DNA of 64,000 nt from Macquaria australasica (lineage: Eukaryota; Chordata; Actinopteri; Centrarchiformes; Percichthyidae): contig SEMN01000484.1 of NCBI GenBank assembly GCA_005408345.1, positions 335,620 to 399,619 of the forward strand. Direction: 5' to 3'. A model generated the notes under the pieces. The model had not been told where the DNA came from and did not search any database. It was given only the letters and a program-made list of their open reading frames with translations. The position numbers were made by a program, and so were the translations under genes. Numbering within the stretch: position 1 is the first letter of the stretch; the number at the start of each line of letters is the position of its first letter. This document shows, in pieces, positions 1 to 11,930 of this stretch.

Positions 1-436
1 TTATCTAAACCACTTTGTTTGGAGGTAAAACTGAAAATAAGTGATATCGCAATGTCAGTAGTAATCCTTCATTGCAAATAAGTTAGGAAGATAATCTGAG
101 TACTTGTGTTTGTGTTCCTGTAGAACCTGTTTTTAGCTATGCCACCTGATACCACACTGAGATCTCAGAGATTACTTCAAGAAGAACGATGTTATCATAA
201 CCAAATCAATGGTCAGAATCCTTTAATGTGGATTGCAACATGTTGCCATGCATAACTGATGTTTCAGGCTTGCTATAGTTTAGTGATGTCTTTTCTCTCT
301 CGATATATATTCTCAATAAACTCATATTGGTTGACATATCGGCCCAGCCAATGTATTGGTCTAGCCCTACTTCTTTAATGGACTGCCCTTGAGGGCAAAA
401 TGTGTTTCATTAAATACATAAACATACAATATGTCC

Positions 437-942
437 CAGGCCCGGACTGGCCATCAGGAGCACCAGGAGAATTCCAGCTGGCCTGCCCAGCTGATTGGCC
501 TCGGAGGAGGTATCCATTGGTTCAATGGAGGTATCCATTGATTCTGTTTTAAAAACGAATAAATGGCATTAACACTTAAGTAGAAGCATCTCCAGTTACT
601 TAGCTCTCCAGTCAGAGCTCTGAGGAAATGGAAGGAGTAAAACAAACACTCCAAAGGTGCACAAAAATGATATGTATGAAGATTTATTCCTGCAGCCTTA
701 ATTATGGAAGTGCACTCTTGAAACTGAACTCGTTTTGGTGTTTTGTTTTTTGGCTATTTTTGAGGCTGTTTTTGTGTGTAGTAATAAAACTAAAAGAAAT
801 GTTACTGGCATAAACATATGAAAATCTAAAAAAATATTTAAACAAGACGTTTACAGTATACGTGGTCTGTTTTGAATGTGAGGAGGTTGGCCTGGGCTGA
901 CGTCTGATTCCCGTCCCGAATTATTATTGTAGTCCGGCCCTG
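437..942. mobile_element. non-autonomous hAT-type element (MITE)
   Basis: The element starts CAGGCCCGGACTGG and ends in AGTCCGGCCCTG, which are inverted copies of each other. The flanks ATATGTCC (429-436) and GTATGTCC (943-950) match at 7 of 8 bases, as expected for the 8-bp target duplication of hAT transposons, whose ends typically begin CAG. It is about 506 bp with no transposase. A short direct repeat, GGAGGTATCCATTG, occurs twice near 507-541. Family membership is inferred from ends and duplication length. Confidence 0.7.
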
Positions 943-1030
943 GTATGTCCCATCAGTGATTTTAGGGAGCCAAATATTCAATATTGAATAAATAATTACG
1001 TTGAAGCAATCATAATGTAATGAAGCAATA

Positions 1031-1097
1031 CACACATACATATATATATATTTACATGTATATACAATACATATATACACTATATATATATATATTT
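1031..1097. repeat. AT-rich simple repeat
   Basis: Imperfect (TA)n run broken by TACATG units. Immediately after it, 1108-1140 contains a motif around TTAGGTACACCT that is common at the end of a teleost DNA-transposon family; only this terminal scrap is visible. Confidence 0.7.
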
Positions 1098-2667
1098 ATA
1101 AAAAACACTCAGTTTCCACTTCATTAGGTACACCTGTAAAATCTAATCAATCCGATACAACAACTCGGTCATAAACAAATTTACAAATTTACCCTTTTAC
1201 AAACATGAGGGGGGAAAATATTAATAAATTGTAAAATAATAATTCCATATATTTTCAAAAATCAAGCCATTATGAAATGTTATTTATCATTCTTATTTTT
1301 AGAGGTTAATTGGAGTTATTTCTTTTTTTATTATTCTTTTTAAAATGCCCTGTCTATTTGTATTTCATGGTGACAATTTTCCCCAATGACACTTATATTT
1401 ATAATGTAGCTTTTCATGACAGCGGAGTTGTCAGCAGTAATCATGGGAGAATATACATCTTGTAAGTAATCAAAACATTCATCCCATGTCAATATTATGT
1501 CAGTATTACACACATCAACATGAAAATATTGAACAAATAACTGTGTGACTTCTACTCTATCAGTTTCACAGATAAATTGCTGCCCATTCATTGCATAATA
1601 TACAGTAGAAAGTGTTTCAGCAAAGCCTGTAAAATTCAAACATCCTTTCACCATTTCTCCGAAAGGCTCCAAATTGAGTCTCTGTCATCTGTTGTTATGA
1701 AAGAACTCAATGACACAGAAGGCAATGAAATCGAGAGAGAGAAGCTCTTCAATCTAAAAGTAGTGCAGATGGAGAGGAGCCAGTGGGTGGTTGAAGAGGT
1801 AGGGAGACTGAGGCCATGTGAAGGCGAGGTAGAGGAGGAACATTAAGAAATTGGATGAATTAATGATGAATCTGCAGGAAGGCAGCGAAGAGCTGAGAAA
1901 GGGTGTGTATGTGTGAGAAAGACACACACACGCACACACACAGAAAAAGAGATAAACACAGTGGAAGAGGGGGAGAAGCATACAGAATGAAAGACCCAGA
2001 AATAGCTAGTGTGAAGCAGAGTGTGTATGTGGAAGAGGTTGAGATGGGCTCAGTGCCAGCTGTGTCAGAGCAGCAGAGGCAAGTCTGTAGCAATACTAGG
2101 TTGGGTTGGGTTGAAACTGGGAGGTTTGGGAGTATTTATCATGATAGACAAGGTTTAAGCTATATCATACCAAAAAAGCATAGTTAACGTTAACTCTCAC
2201 CAACTCACTTAGCATTTGTGATTTGGCAGTATCCTTGCATTATACCAGGGAATCTGAAAATGCTCAAGGCGTATGCGAGTGGTTGACTTTTGTTCACCAC
2301 AGTGCCACTTTTAGTTTAGGGCTGGAGCTCCATGTTTGTTCCCCTCTGACAAAAGTCATCTCATGCAGAAACAGCCACAGGGAGAGGAAGCTGAGGGGAA
2401 TGAAAAAGAGAAGTGCTGCTGCAGCTGTTTGGCAGTTCTTCAGCTCGGATGACATCAGAAAGCCACCTGATTTGGACTAAGCCGTGTGGAGCCCTGCGTG
2501 AAAAACCTTAAGTAAATGATACTCTTGCTCTGCACATCAGCTTAATTGCTGCAAACTATACAGACCTGCAGTCAAACGAAGTCCTGACTTACAGTAAATA
2601 AGCCAAATGGCATGTCATTTACTGTACATGTATTGTTAGGAAGAAGAAAAATGAAAAAAATAAAACT
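1098..2667. other. gene-free interval
   Basis: Nothing with convincing coding character. A 110-codon minus-strand open frame (1340-1672) opens with a non-ATG codon and matches no family I recognise. A short (CA)n run at 1921-1941 and purine-rich sequence around 1730-2000 are present. No splice-bounded exon was recognised. Confidence 0.5.
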
Positions 2668-3578
2668 TTAAAAGAATATTTCAACATTTTGGGAAATATG
2701 CTTACTAGCATTCTTTTCAAGAGCTAGATGAGAAGATTGATACCACACTCGCATCTATGCATTAAGTGTGGAGCTGGAGCATGGAGGCAATTAGCCTAGC
2801 TTAGCATAAAGACTGGAAACAGGGGGAAACAGCTAGCCTGTAGCTAAACACAACAAGAGACAACGTGTTTGGACAGAGCCAGGCTAGCCGTTTCCCCCTG
2901 CTCTCAGCCTTTATGATCAGCTAGGCTAACCACCATACTCTAGCTCCATATTTAAAGTCACAGTGAAGCGTCAGGTAGGAGCGTCTTAAGCTTCCATAAA
3001 GTGACGTATTTTCGAGTGAAGCAGAGTGTCCATGGGCGGGGTGTAATTACCAGAGGGATTTGATTAGATCCTTCAGATTAGACTAGCGTGACAAGCTGTA
3101 CGGTGCTGTAGAGGTTAGCCTTCTCCCACACCTCCCTCACAGGAGTAGGACGAGGGAGAAATTAATAAATTAGAGCGCAACTAGTTTTTGCCAGCTGAGA
3201 TCCAAACACACACTTCCAAGGGAACATCCAAACACACACCTCGCCCATGCTATTCCTTTTTCAAGCTACGACCTGCAAGCTAACTGTCAAGTGTGGTTTA
3301 CTATGATGGGTGGGGTTAGCTATAGTCACTCCAAATCCTATTGATTGGATACATTAATGGATGAGTTCTAGATGAGTCATTGGATTTTTTTTGTTTTACA
3401 TATATTTGACCTATACCAACAGATAACTAAACAATTTAACACAGGGACACAGGATTAAAACTTTATTTCACTGCGTCTTTAATGCACAGACATGAGAGCA
3501 GTATTGATCTTCTTATTTAACTCTTATCTAAAGAAAGCAAATAAGCATATTACCTAAAATGTTGAACTATTCCTTTAA
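2668..3578. mobile_element. TTAA-flanked MITE, copy 1, with a second MITE inside
   Basis: The left end (TTAA then AAGAATATTTCAAC) and the right end (GTTGAACTATTCCT then TTAA) are inverted copies, and the inner arms (GAGAAGATTGATACC on the left, GGTATCAATCTT-like on the right) continue the palindrome. The same family recurs at 27536 and 39504. The element is about twice the length of the 39.5 kb copy because another element (2956-3478) sits inside it. The ends match the TTAAAGG-type termini known from Kolobok/T2 MITEs. Confidence 0.75.
2956..3478. mobile_element. nested TTAA-flanked MITE
   Basis: This 523-bp block is flanked on both sides by TTAA (2952-2955 and 3479-3482). It has short inverted ends: AGTCACAGTGAA on the left, and AGACGCAGTGAA as the reverse complement of the right. 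The 39.5 kb copy of the host MITE lacks the block at the corresponding place and reads straight through a CATATTTAATG-type site. Superfamily is uncertain: a TTAA duplication fits Kolobok or piggyBac. Confidence 0.7.
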
Positions 3579-4908
3579 TTGGTTCAAATTGACAAATGAA
3601 TTTTTGGTTTGTTTAGAGCCAATATGAGTCCTTTACTAATATTCCTTAATGCTTATCTGTTTTGTTTTTTATATTCTTCTGCAAAGTAATGACAGTGCGC
3701 CGCCTGCCAGGAGGCTTTTCTCTCCCAACTCTGCCCAAGGGACTAGAATAAGAAGACTTTTATATAAGTGTTCGTGAACTTGCAAGTTGCAACGGTGCCA
3801 GCACACGTTTCCAGCCTGCCAGAGAAAATGTGTGCACGGAAAGTGAATGAGTAACCGTCTCTCTCTCCAATATTACCGTCAAGGTGCCTTTGAAGATGCT
3901 GCAGCATAGGAATAATAGAATGTGGTTATACTGGAAGCAGCATGATAGTGAAGGTTGGTGTAAGGCTGACGGTCAATCCACCTGTAAATAAGAAGGGAAG
4001 TAAACACACAGAGAATCAAATCTCCTCTGTGATACTTGAAAAAATGCCTCAACATAAATAAAGCCTCAAGGTGACATATGGGTACCAACTGTGTGTAGTT
4101 GTGTGTGTTCTTGTGCGTGACTCAAGTGTGCTCACTTACAAAGCCTTATATAGAAATATATCTGTGTGTGTGTGTGTGGGTGTGTAAGCAGGCACTGACA
4201 TGATGTCGTGTGACAGATCGAGGCCACTATGAAGCAATCATGAAAGAGTCGCTCCAGTTATTGATCCTGGGATTAACAGTAGGGCTGCACAGATAACACA
4301 AACACTGGAGCACGGGAGGGAATGTACACATGCTTGCACACGCACCAAAAACCACCAGACACACACATGCCTACTCTCCCACGCTCTATGTTCATGTCTA
4401 TGATATGACGATACTTTTTTCTGCGATATCTTAGAAATCTGAAATCGCATCTGTAAGGTATTTCCGACACCCCTTGCCGCATACAGGTAACCGAGCCTGT
4501 AAGATTTTACAGACAGGAACTGAAACAACCTCAGGCAAGTTCACTGCACTATTGATGTCTAAGAGAGGTGACAGACTTCATTCAACGCCTCTAGCTGGCT
4601 CAGCAAGGAGACACACACAAACAAAAATGTGGTTGCTGCAAGGTCTGAGGGTTTTTTTTATGCACAGGCATACTTATATAGAGTTGAATAAAATTGGAGG
4701 ATTCATTGATACTGTATAAGAAAAGGTGACAAATAGGGTAATCACATCATTACCTTAATGATAAAATTTTAACAAATTATATGTAATGTGAATATATTCT
4801 GGGGTTTTTTTCTATCCAATTGGTTCGACGTCCTATATTTCGGCTTTTGCTCTGTGCAGGCTCAGTATCATTCTTCAAGCTGTTGAACACAGCTTACATA
4901 GTTAGCAT

Positions 4909-5426
4909 TAAGCCTGATTTATACTTGTGTTGAATCGGCATAGCCTACGCCGTATCCTGACGTGCACCTCCTCAGAAATGTAACTACACATCGGCAGACC
5001 ACAACAACTGTGATTGGTCCGCTTGGTAGCATCGCATTTCCACCTACACATTTCCGGCTGCTCCTTCTTCTCCACTATTTTCGAGTTCCACAAACATGGA
5101 CCAAATCAAGGAGAGGTTAAATGAGGAAGGGTTAGGCTTCTGCCTCAATAGGTTCAATGGTTGTACACACCAACTACTCCGACATCTTGCTAGCTCCAAC
5201 TCAAACATGACCTGCTCAGTTTCAGTCACCATTGGTTGGTAGAAACTGGAAGAAACTCATTACAGTGGTATAGAAACCCCGCCGCCGCCTATCATTTTGA
5301 CGGTGTAATTGCAGAGCGATGCAGACACACCAACGCAAAAGTATAAATACTCACAACGGCGTAGGTCACTTGCGTAGGCTACGGCGTAGTCTGCCTAGAT
5401 TCAACGCAGAAGTATAAATCAGCCTT
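4909..5426. mobile_element. MITE with TGATTTATACTT ends
   Basis: The left end contains TGATTTATACTTGTGTTGAA and the right end reads TTCAACGCAGAAGTATAAATCA, which are near-perfect inverted repeats. Inside them, GCCTACGCCG on the left is mirrored by CGGCGTAG on the right. There is no transposase. No clear target duplication could be read. Confidence 0.6.
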
Positions 5427-8400
5427 TAGGCATCACATTTTGCAAAATTGACTCTACTCATTCAGTCTTACATAGACAGCACTTAGTGCCATCCATCAAA
5501 ATATCTAACACCTGTCAATAATCTTACAGTAATATGTAAAATAATTAAAATAACTTTTTAATTTACATTTTCACAGTTCAAAAAATGATAATAAACTTTC
5601 ACAGAATAACACACAGTGAGTCCTGGCTCCTGAGTTTTCTGAAAGCAGAGCAGATATTTTAAGATAAATTCTTCCTCCTTTTGTGCTCCCATTGGGACCT
5701 TAAATTAGGGGCACACTAGTTCAGGTGTTGATGGAACAATACCCAGTGTAGCTCACTTAATCTCATTTTTGTCCCAATGGAGACCAGGTGGAGAACTACC
5801 AAATATTAGCTTTCCACTATTGTGCAGAGTGCCTTTGCTTGTACTGACATGTCCAACCACCAAACTGTGATAGGACACAGAGAGAGAACAGATCCATAAT
5901 CATTCACAGAAGAATCAAACCTTACGCCTTCTGGCTTCAGACTAAAACAAGGTTAGCTACCTTTCATACCCAGAGTGGAGTGTAATTGTTGTGTCATTTT
6001 CTCGTAATCCATCATGCAATTGATTTTAAATCCATTGACCCCTTTGGACTTCTCCAACTGCTCTGCAAGTGGACTCTCACATACGAGAAGTGAAAACAGA
6101 CTTGTCCACATCCTTCCATTTTTTCCACTTCAAACACCTCCAGTAAGTAGCTGTTACTTTTTGACACATTTACTCTCAGGATAGATTTGTATTTGAGCCC
6201 AAAGTAAAACACTAAAAGCTGTTGCTCTAATTGCTTCAATTGCTTATTGACATTGAATAAAAATGAATAAAAAAGTGTGACTGTTCAGACAGATGAGAAG
6301 TGTCTTATGCATCTGAGTTCCTCATTTTCTTCAAGAAGTATTTGAACTGTGGTAGCATGTCAGCTTTAGGAGTCAGTAGTGTGCAACTCAAATCTCCCTG
6401 AAATCCTCTCTGTTAATCTGCAATTATTATTCAAGACAAACGGTTTTATCAGTGATAATTTAAAGCTGCATTATTCATACTTTGGCCACTAGAGGGAAGA
6501 AACATCATATCCCTGACATTCAGTGTTATAAAGTTGTTACACAACCAGAAAACATGTTTCTGTCCCCCTGATGAAACCAAGTCAAATATTGAGTCGTTTT
6601 AGAGAACAATATCTGCTCTTTAGCTACTAAATGTTTGACTTTACTTTGCTACTTGCTAGCTTTCTCTGTCTGCCACGTCGTGCTGGGCATGTAGCGTACA
6701 GTGGGTTTATCAGAGCTTTTTTGCTTGAATTAGCTGCCTGCTGTGGCTGGAAATGGTTAGGAAGAGCAGGGAGATTGAACCATATACTACTTGCAGGCTG
6801 TAAAACCAAAATTATGAGCTAAAAGAGGCTAAAAAGCTCTGTAGAGCTGGAGTGCTGGTTGCTTATTCTATGTGGAATAGTGACAGCAGGCTCTACTCTG
6901 CTACAAATACAGAAAAGAGCAGTCTTAGATAAATATAGGCCTCCTTGTTGGCTGCTATCATGACTGTTCTTCCCGTCTTTTAAGCTTTTACATAAAAACT
7001 AATAGAGAACAATGTGCAGTTTACGTACTGTCTTCACATTAGAAACAGCCTAGCATACAATTATAGCATGGAAACGACAATACTGTACGGTCAGGTCACT
7101 ACCATAAAGCCATAACGTTACAGTTAGCGCGCTTGATGTGCCCAGATTAGCCATGGAAGCTAGCGTTAGTTAGCTGCCTTATTTTCTGACATAGATAACC
7201 TTGTAAACATAATAACATGGCACCACAAATGAAAATAATCTTAAGATAAATGTATATGTGCTTGTGCACTTTTCCTCACCTGCAAATACAGCAAAAGTGC
7301 AGTTTTGAATAGAGGCTTCCTTGTTGACTGTGTGACTACTGGTGCCTCCAAATGGGGTCGTGTTTACCGTGTTTACCGTGTCCATATGAACCTGTTGTGG
7401 TATTCACAACCTCGGAAGTAAAGATTTTCTGAAAGCTCAGAGGTCACGAGTTGTGTTTGCTGACGTATTCAGAAACGGCGGAGGCCATGGAAGTTCATTT
7501 TTTAGTGGATATTAAATTAATATATCAATTTAGTTATATAGAGTTTTTCTTCATAATTTTGTCTGAGGAAAATGTTGATAAATAGAAAGTAAGTCAACAT
7601 TTCTTGGAAAGAATTGAAGAATGTCAAGAGAACAACAAGCAGTCTTTTGGTGTCCATTTTGCCGTTGCCTAGCAGCGGTGTTCTCACGACCACTTGAACG
7701 CCAAGCATATTGTGTATACGACTTCCTATGTCATTTGAAGGCAGCATACATTCAGACTGGGCTAACTTCCTTCTTAGCAAGTATTACAGTGCCGGTCACT
7801 AACATAACAAAGCCGCTACTGCCATCTACTGGTGAAACAAGGCAATAACACAGACTAATACAATAATAGTTCTGGGCACAACCATTTACTACTAAAATGT
7901 CCAGGGTGCCAGAACTTCTGCATCTACATGACACAATCCAGTCATTCTCTTGTAACAAAAGTAAGTTCTGCTACAGAAAAACAACAACAAAAGAACGGTT
8001 GCTCTTTGGCTCCACCCACTGCGGACTGATCAAGTGTTGAAATTATGTCCACATTCGCTCTGCTTCTGAGAAATATTTGCTGAAGTAAAACTCAAGTCTC
8101 TCTCTATCTATGAGGGATAAAATCAGTGCTAGATGGCAGCTGACAACACGGTGCACTACGTGGACATTTGCCTGTTATAATGTTGTGTTTTGTTTCAAAT
8201 CAAAAAGATTTAAAGAGAAAGAGGTTAAAGTAGAATCAGGGCATTTATAATCCAACATGAGCTCCTTTTGCATCTCTCTCACTGTCTTCCACAGTCTGAT
8301 GTGCTGCTGTGTCCTTATGCAACTCTGCCAATGTCAGTTATAAATAGGAGTGTAGCCTAGAGTGCTCACCACTCACACCCCTAATACACACACACACACG

Positions 8401-11400
8401 CACATGAAAATACTGCTTGAGAATACATTCTGCATAATAAGACAGAGCCTTTATATTCAGCAGTTGTTGCTGTCTTATGGCTGTAGACCTTTGTACTGAT
8501 GATGAATAAAGGCTTAGATTTTTCACATTTCCTCGGCTGCTATACAATGACACAGTAGAGATCAAAATGTGGATTGTGAAGCTGCAGTTTATTACGCAGT
8601 ATGAAAGAAAAAAAAAATCAGGGCATCTCAGTTTGCTGAGCTCCAGTGAACTTTGCTTGGACATCTTAACTTAGCCTGAACTTTCATGTAGCCAGGCTTC
8701 TCTTTTAATCATCTCTCAGTTTTTTTTTTCTCCTCTGGAAATCTGTCTGTTGCAGACTTGCCATCTTTTCTTCTCTGCCTGCCTATATCTCTACAGGCTG
8801 GCAATCCTCCTGTGTGTCTGTCTGTTCAGCTTGTCTCTCTGTTGGATACTGAACACTTCTAAAGACTCTCACCCTCTCTCTCTCTTGAGGGAGGGAGAAA
8901 CAGAGAGAAACTGAGGGTTAGGAGGAGGGAGGGGAACTGAGAAAGGGCACTGAAGTATGTTTCAGATACTGTCAGGATTTAAAACGAACACTGATTTATG
9001 TAGGGTTCACTTTTTCACTATTGTTTGAGTGAATTCTAAACCTTCATTAAAAACCAGCGTGATGATTCTGGCAATGAAGTGCTATTTGTGCCTATACATA
9101 TTAACACATATAAATCTGCCAAACTATCTTCACTGGTCAGCTCAGTTCCTAGTAACCGAGAACTATTGTATTGCTGCAGGTGTCGTGTCTGTGTGTCAAT
9201 ATGTCTGTTACTGAGTGGATCCAAGCAGACTGGCTCTCATCACATGGTGTGTCATAATCATCGATGAAGGAAATGTGTTTTGTGAGGCAAGACAAAGAGT
9301 GTGAATTGGTGGTGCATCATGCCGCTGCTGTTCTCTTTCTCTGTTTGGGTCTGTTCAGGTTGACCGCATTTTGGACCAGGTCCTATTATCCTCGGGTCCA
9401 TTTCAGATCAGGTCTTATTCTTTGAAAATAAATGTATGCACCTCAGGTTCAGGTAGGTTATCAGTGAACTCACCTTTTCAGAACTGCTTGTGTGTGATTA
9501 ATGTTGTTATATGTTTTTAGTGTGTTGCTTTTTATAACGATTTTAACTAAAGCGCTCTTTAAATAAAATGTATTATTATTATAATTAAGAACTCTATACA
9601 GAACCTGATCAAAATGTTGAAAAGAAAGCAGTCCACAGAATACATGCCCTGTGGAGTTAACAGAGTTATGTTTACAGTGAGCGTTTCTCACCCAAACACA
9701 TCGTGTGTATCCTTAAGGCCTAACAAAGAAATACATTTCCATTTTTTGAATATTTTGAAACCTGCATTGTTTACATCAGTCTTTACATCAGCTAATAGTT
9801 CTTCTTCCCCTTCTTTCTTACAACCAACAACTTTTAATCAGTGGAAAATCTGGTTACATTGTTTATATTGCATTTTAATTTTCAAATTTGAATAAACATT
9901 TGAATATTGTCCACTGTACAGCAGGGCACGACTTTGAAAATTAAATGTCAAACAGCTTTTCCATTTTCATTTTAATATGGTCATAGAACGCCCATACAAG
10001 TATGTGAAAATGAAAATGCAAATTTCATTTAAATGTTTATTCAAATAACACATACATATGTGGAAAACTATAATGCTATTGTGAAATTACATTTTCATTT
10101 TCAAGTTTACATTATCATTTTAATAAAGTCCCCTGTAGGCTTCCATATCTTTTAGATTCATGCCAACACTGGCTCGCTTTCTCCAGTTGATGTGTCCAAC
10201 TTGTTTCACCTGTTTGTCCCCTTCTTCTTCATGTTTTTTAACTTGCATGCACTACACACTGGCACTGCTGTCCTCAGCAGTTGGCAGGGAATGCTCAGAG
10301 AACGACGGCCAAAAATGTGCATCCTTTTGCTAGTGGAGCATGTGATACGAACAAAACAGGGACCCGCTCATCAAAACACTGCTCCATTGCAATACTTGTG
10401 GTCACGTACTCCACAGGGTACATATAAGTAATTAACAGTGTTGCATTGATTAATTCTGTACCAAATTTGTAATAAATCATACTTCATTATGTCTGTCAAA
10501 TCAGTGTTAGCCCATACTGACTCAACATAATCTCATTTAAACAAAACATATTTACTGACATCACCATTACCAGATATGTCAGTCCTCCATCTGGTCCTCA
10601 CATGAATAAAAATATTCTGTTTAATTATCTTTACAGCAGCACAAGGGTACAACAACGCCAGGCTATGTGATGAAACACATTCATCTGTGTGGGGATTTAA
10701 TATGAGCCCTGATGGTCTGAAGCTTGAGTAATCAGGAGCCACCACCTCTCTTCATTTAACTGCAGCAGAGCTTCAGAGTCATTTTTCCTTTGGTTTTCAT
10801 CTGTGTTTTGAACTTGTTGTTAATATTATCAGAGCGCAGGGCAGTTTAAACAAAACATTGAAATCTATTTCACATGCTCAATAATTACATTCATTTCTCT
10901 GTGTTTTAGAATCATGCCAGGCCAGTTGGTGAGGTTGTGACACACACACACACACACACAGCTCTGGGATTGTTAGTAGTGAATTGATGTTCCAGTTCTA
11001 TTTAAAGCTCCTGCCGCAGTGAGAAACAGATAACTTCCTTCATTAGTGATAACCTGAAATATTCAACAGGAGGCAGGCAGGGAGCCAGAAGGAGGTTGAT
11101 GGAGAGAGAAGGGTGTGAGTGAGGGGGTGTTAGAAAGCTTTCCTGATACATCTCTGGTTAAACTGTTCAGTCATCATTAGCTGTTTCCATCCAACTGTCA
11201 AGTGGTGTTGTAAAGCCCCCAATCACTGTTACAGTCTCAAAGGGTCAAGTGAAGTCTAAAAGTAAGTCATTTATGACCTTAATTGACCTCTAATGGTAGG
11301 AGGGGTAGCAAGAGTGACAGTTTATCTCCTCACACATAGACCTCAGGTGATCAAAGCCCCCCTGCCTCCACCCAGTCACATCAGGGTAACCCTGAACTAT

Positions 11401-11539
11401 AGCAGCCTGAAAAAAAATAGCAGATATCCAACAGAATCTTTTAGTGAAAAGGTCATTTATCACCAAATTGGCAGCTAAGACGTAAGCTGCTTGGTTTGTG
11501 TCTCCAGGGGAGTTGGTGCACAGAGCTAAAAGAGAATAA
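5427..11539. other. gene-free interval with scattered repeat scraps
   Basis: No splice-bounded coding exon was recognised. It holds a TTTAAAGCTGCA-type repeat start near 6460, a (CA)n run at 8383-8402, a purine/pyrimidine-rich stretch at 8871-8960, a retroposon tail at 9541-9591, AT-rich low-complexity sequence at 9900-10130 and a (CA)n run at 10940-10960. All open frames are short and unlike any protein family I know. Confidence 0.5.
9541..9591 (+). mobile_element. 3' tail of a LINE/SINE
   Basis: The sequence AAGCGCTCTTTAAATAAAATG followed by (TAT/ATT)n resembles the GCGCTATATAAATAAAATTTATTATT tail shared by many teleost L2-group LINEs and their SINE partners. Only the tail is visible. Confidence 0.45.
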
Positions 11540-11930
11540 GTATTAGACGTACAGTACATTCGCCAGGTGGCCAGAGACACGACTCCAAATGAAGGATAAA
11601 GTTGCTTTGTAACTGCTAGATGTGTGAGCTACTGTTTCTGACAAGCTTGCACTATATCAACTTAAAGTGTAACTCCACCCTTAAATTCTGCTAGAAGCCT
11701 CTCTCTCAGCAAATTTCAAAAATGACGGAACAGCACCTGTAGGAGGCATGGCCTTGTGGCATTGATGTGTTGATCAATGCCACAAGGCATTTAGTTTACA
11801 GCTCAATTACAGTGCAGCACCTCTTTAAAAAGGTGATAATATGTCAATGTTGTGTTGACAACTTCTTTTTGCTGCCCCCAAGTGGCCAAAAAAAAAAGTT
11901 ATTGCAGGTCTTTTATTGCAGTTGAAGAAA
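11540..11930 (+). repeat. 3' part of the AGCTGCA MITE family
   Basis: GTGGCC..ACACGACTCCAAAT near 11565 and CTGCCCCCAAGTGGCC followed by an A run at 11873-11900 also occur, in the same order, in the copy near 24018-24160. Part of the phrase recurs near 32745 and 44997. This copy lacks the 5' half. Confidence 0.55.
11751..11788. repeat. perfect 16-bp hairpin
   Basis: GCCTTGTGGCATTGAT and its exact reverse complement are separated by six bases (GTGTTG). Confidence 0.9.

Noticed and set aside
1340..1672. 110-codon minus-strand open frame
   Set aside because: It starts at a non-ATG codon, has a stop shortly upstream, and resembles no protein I know. Kept only as a note.
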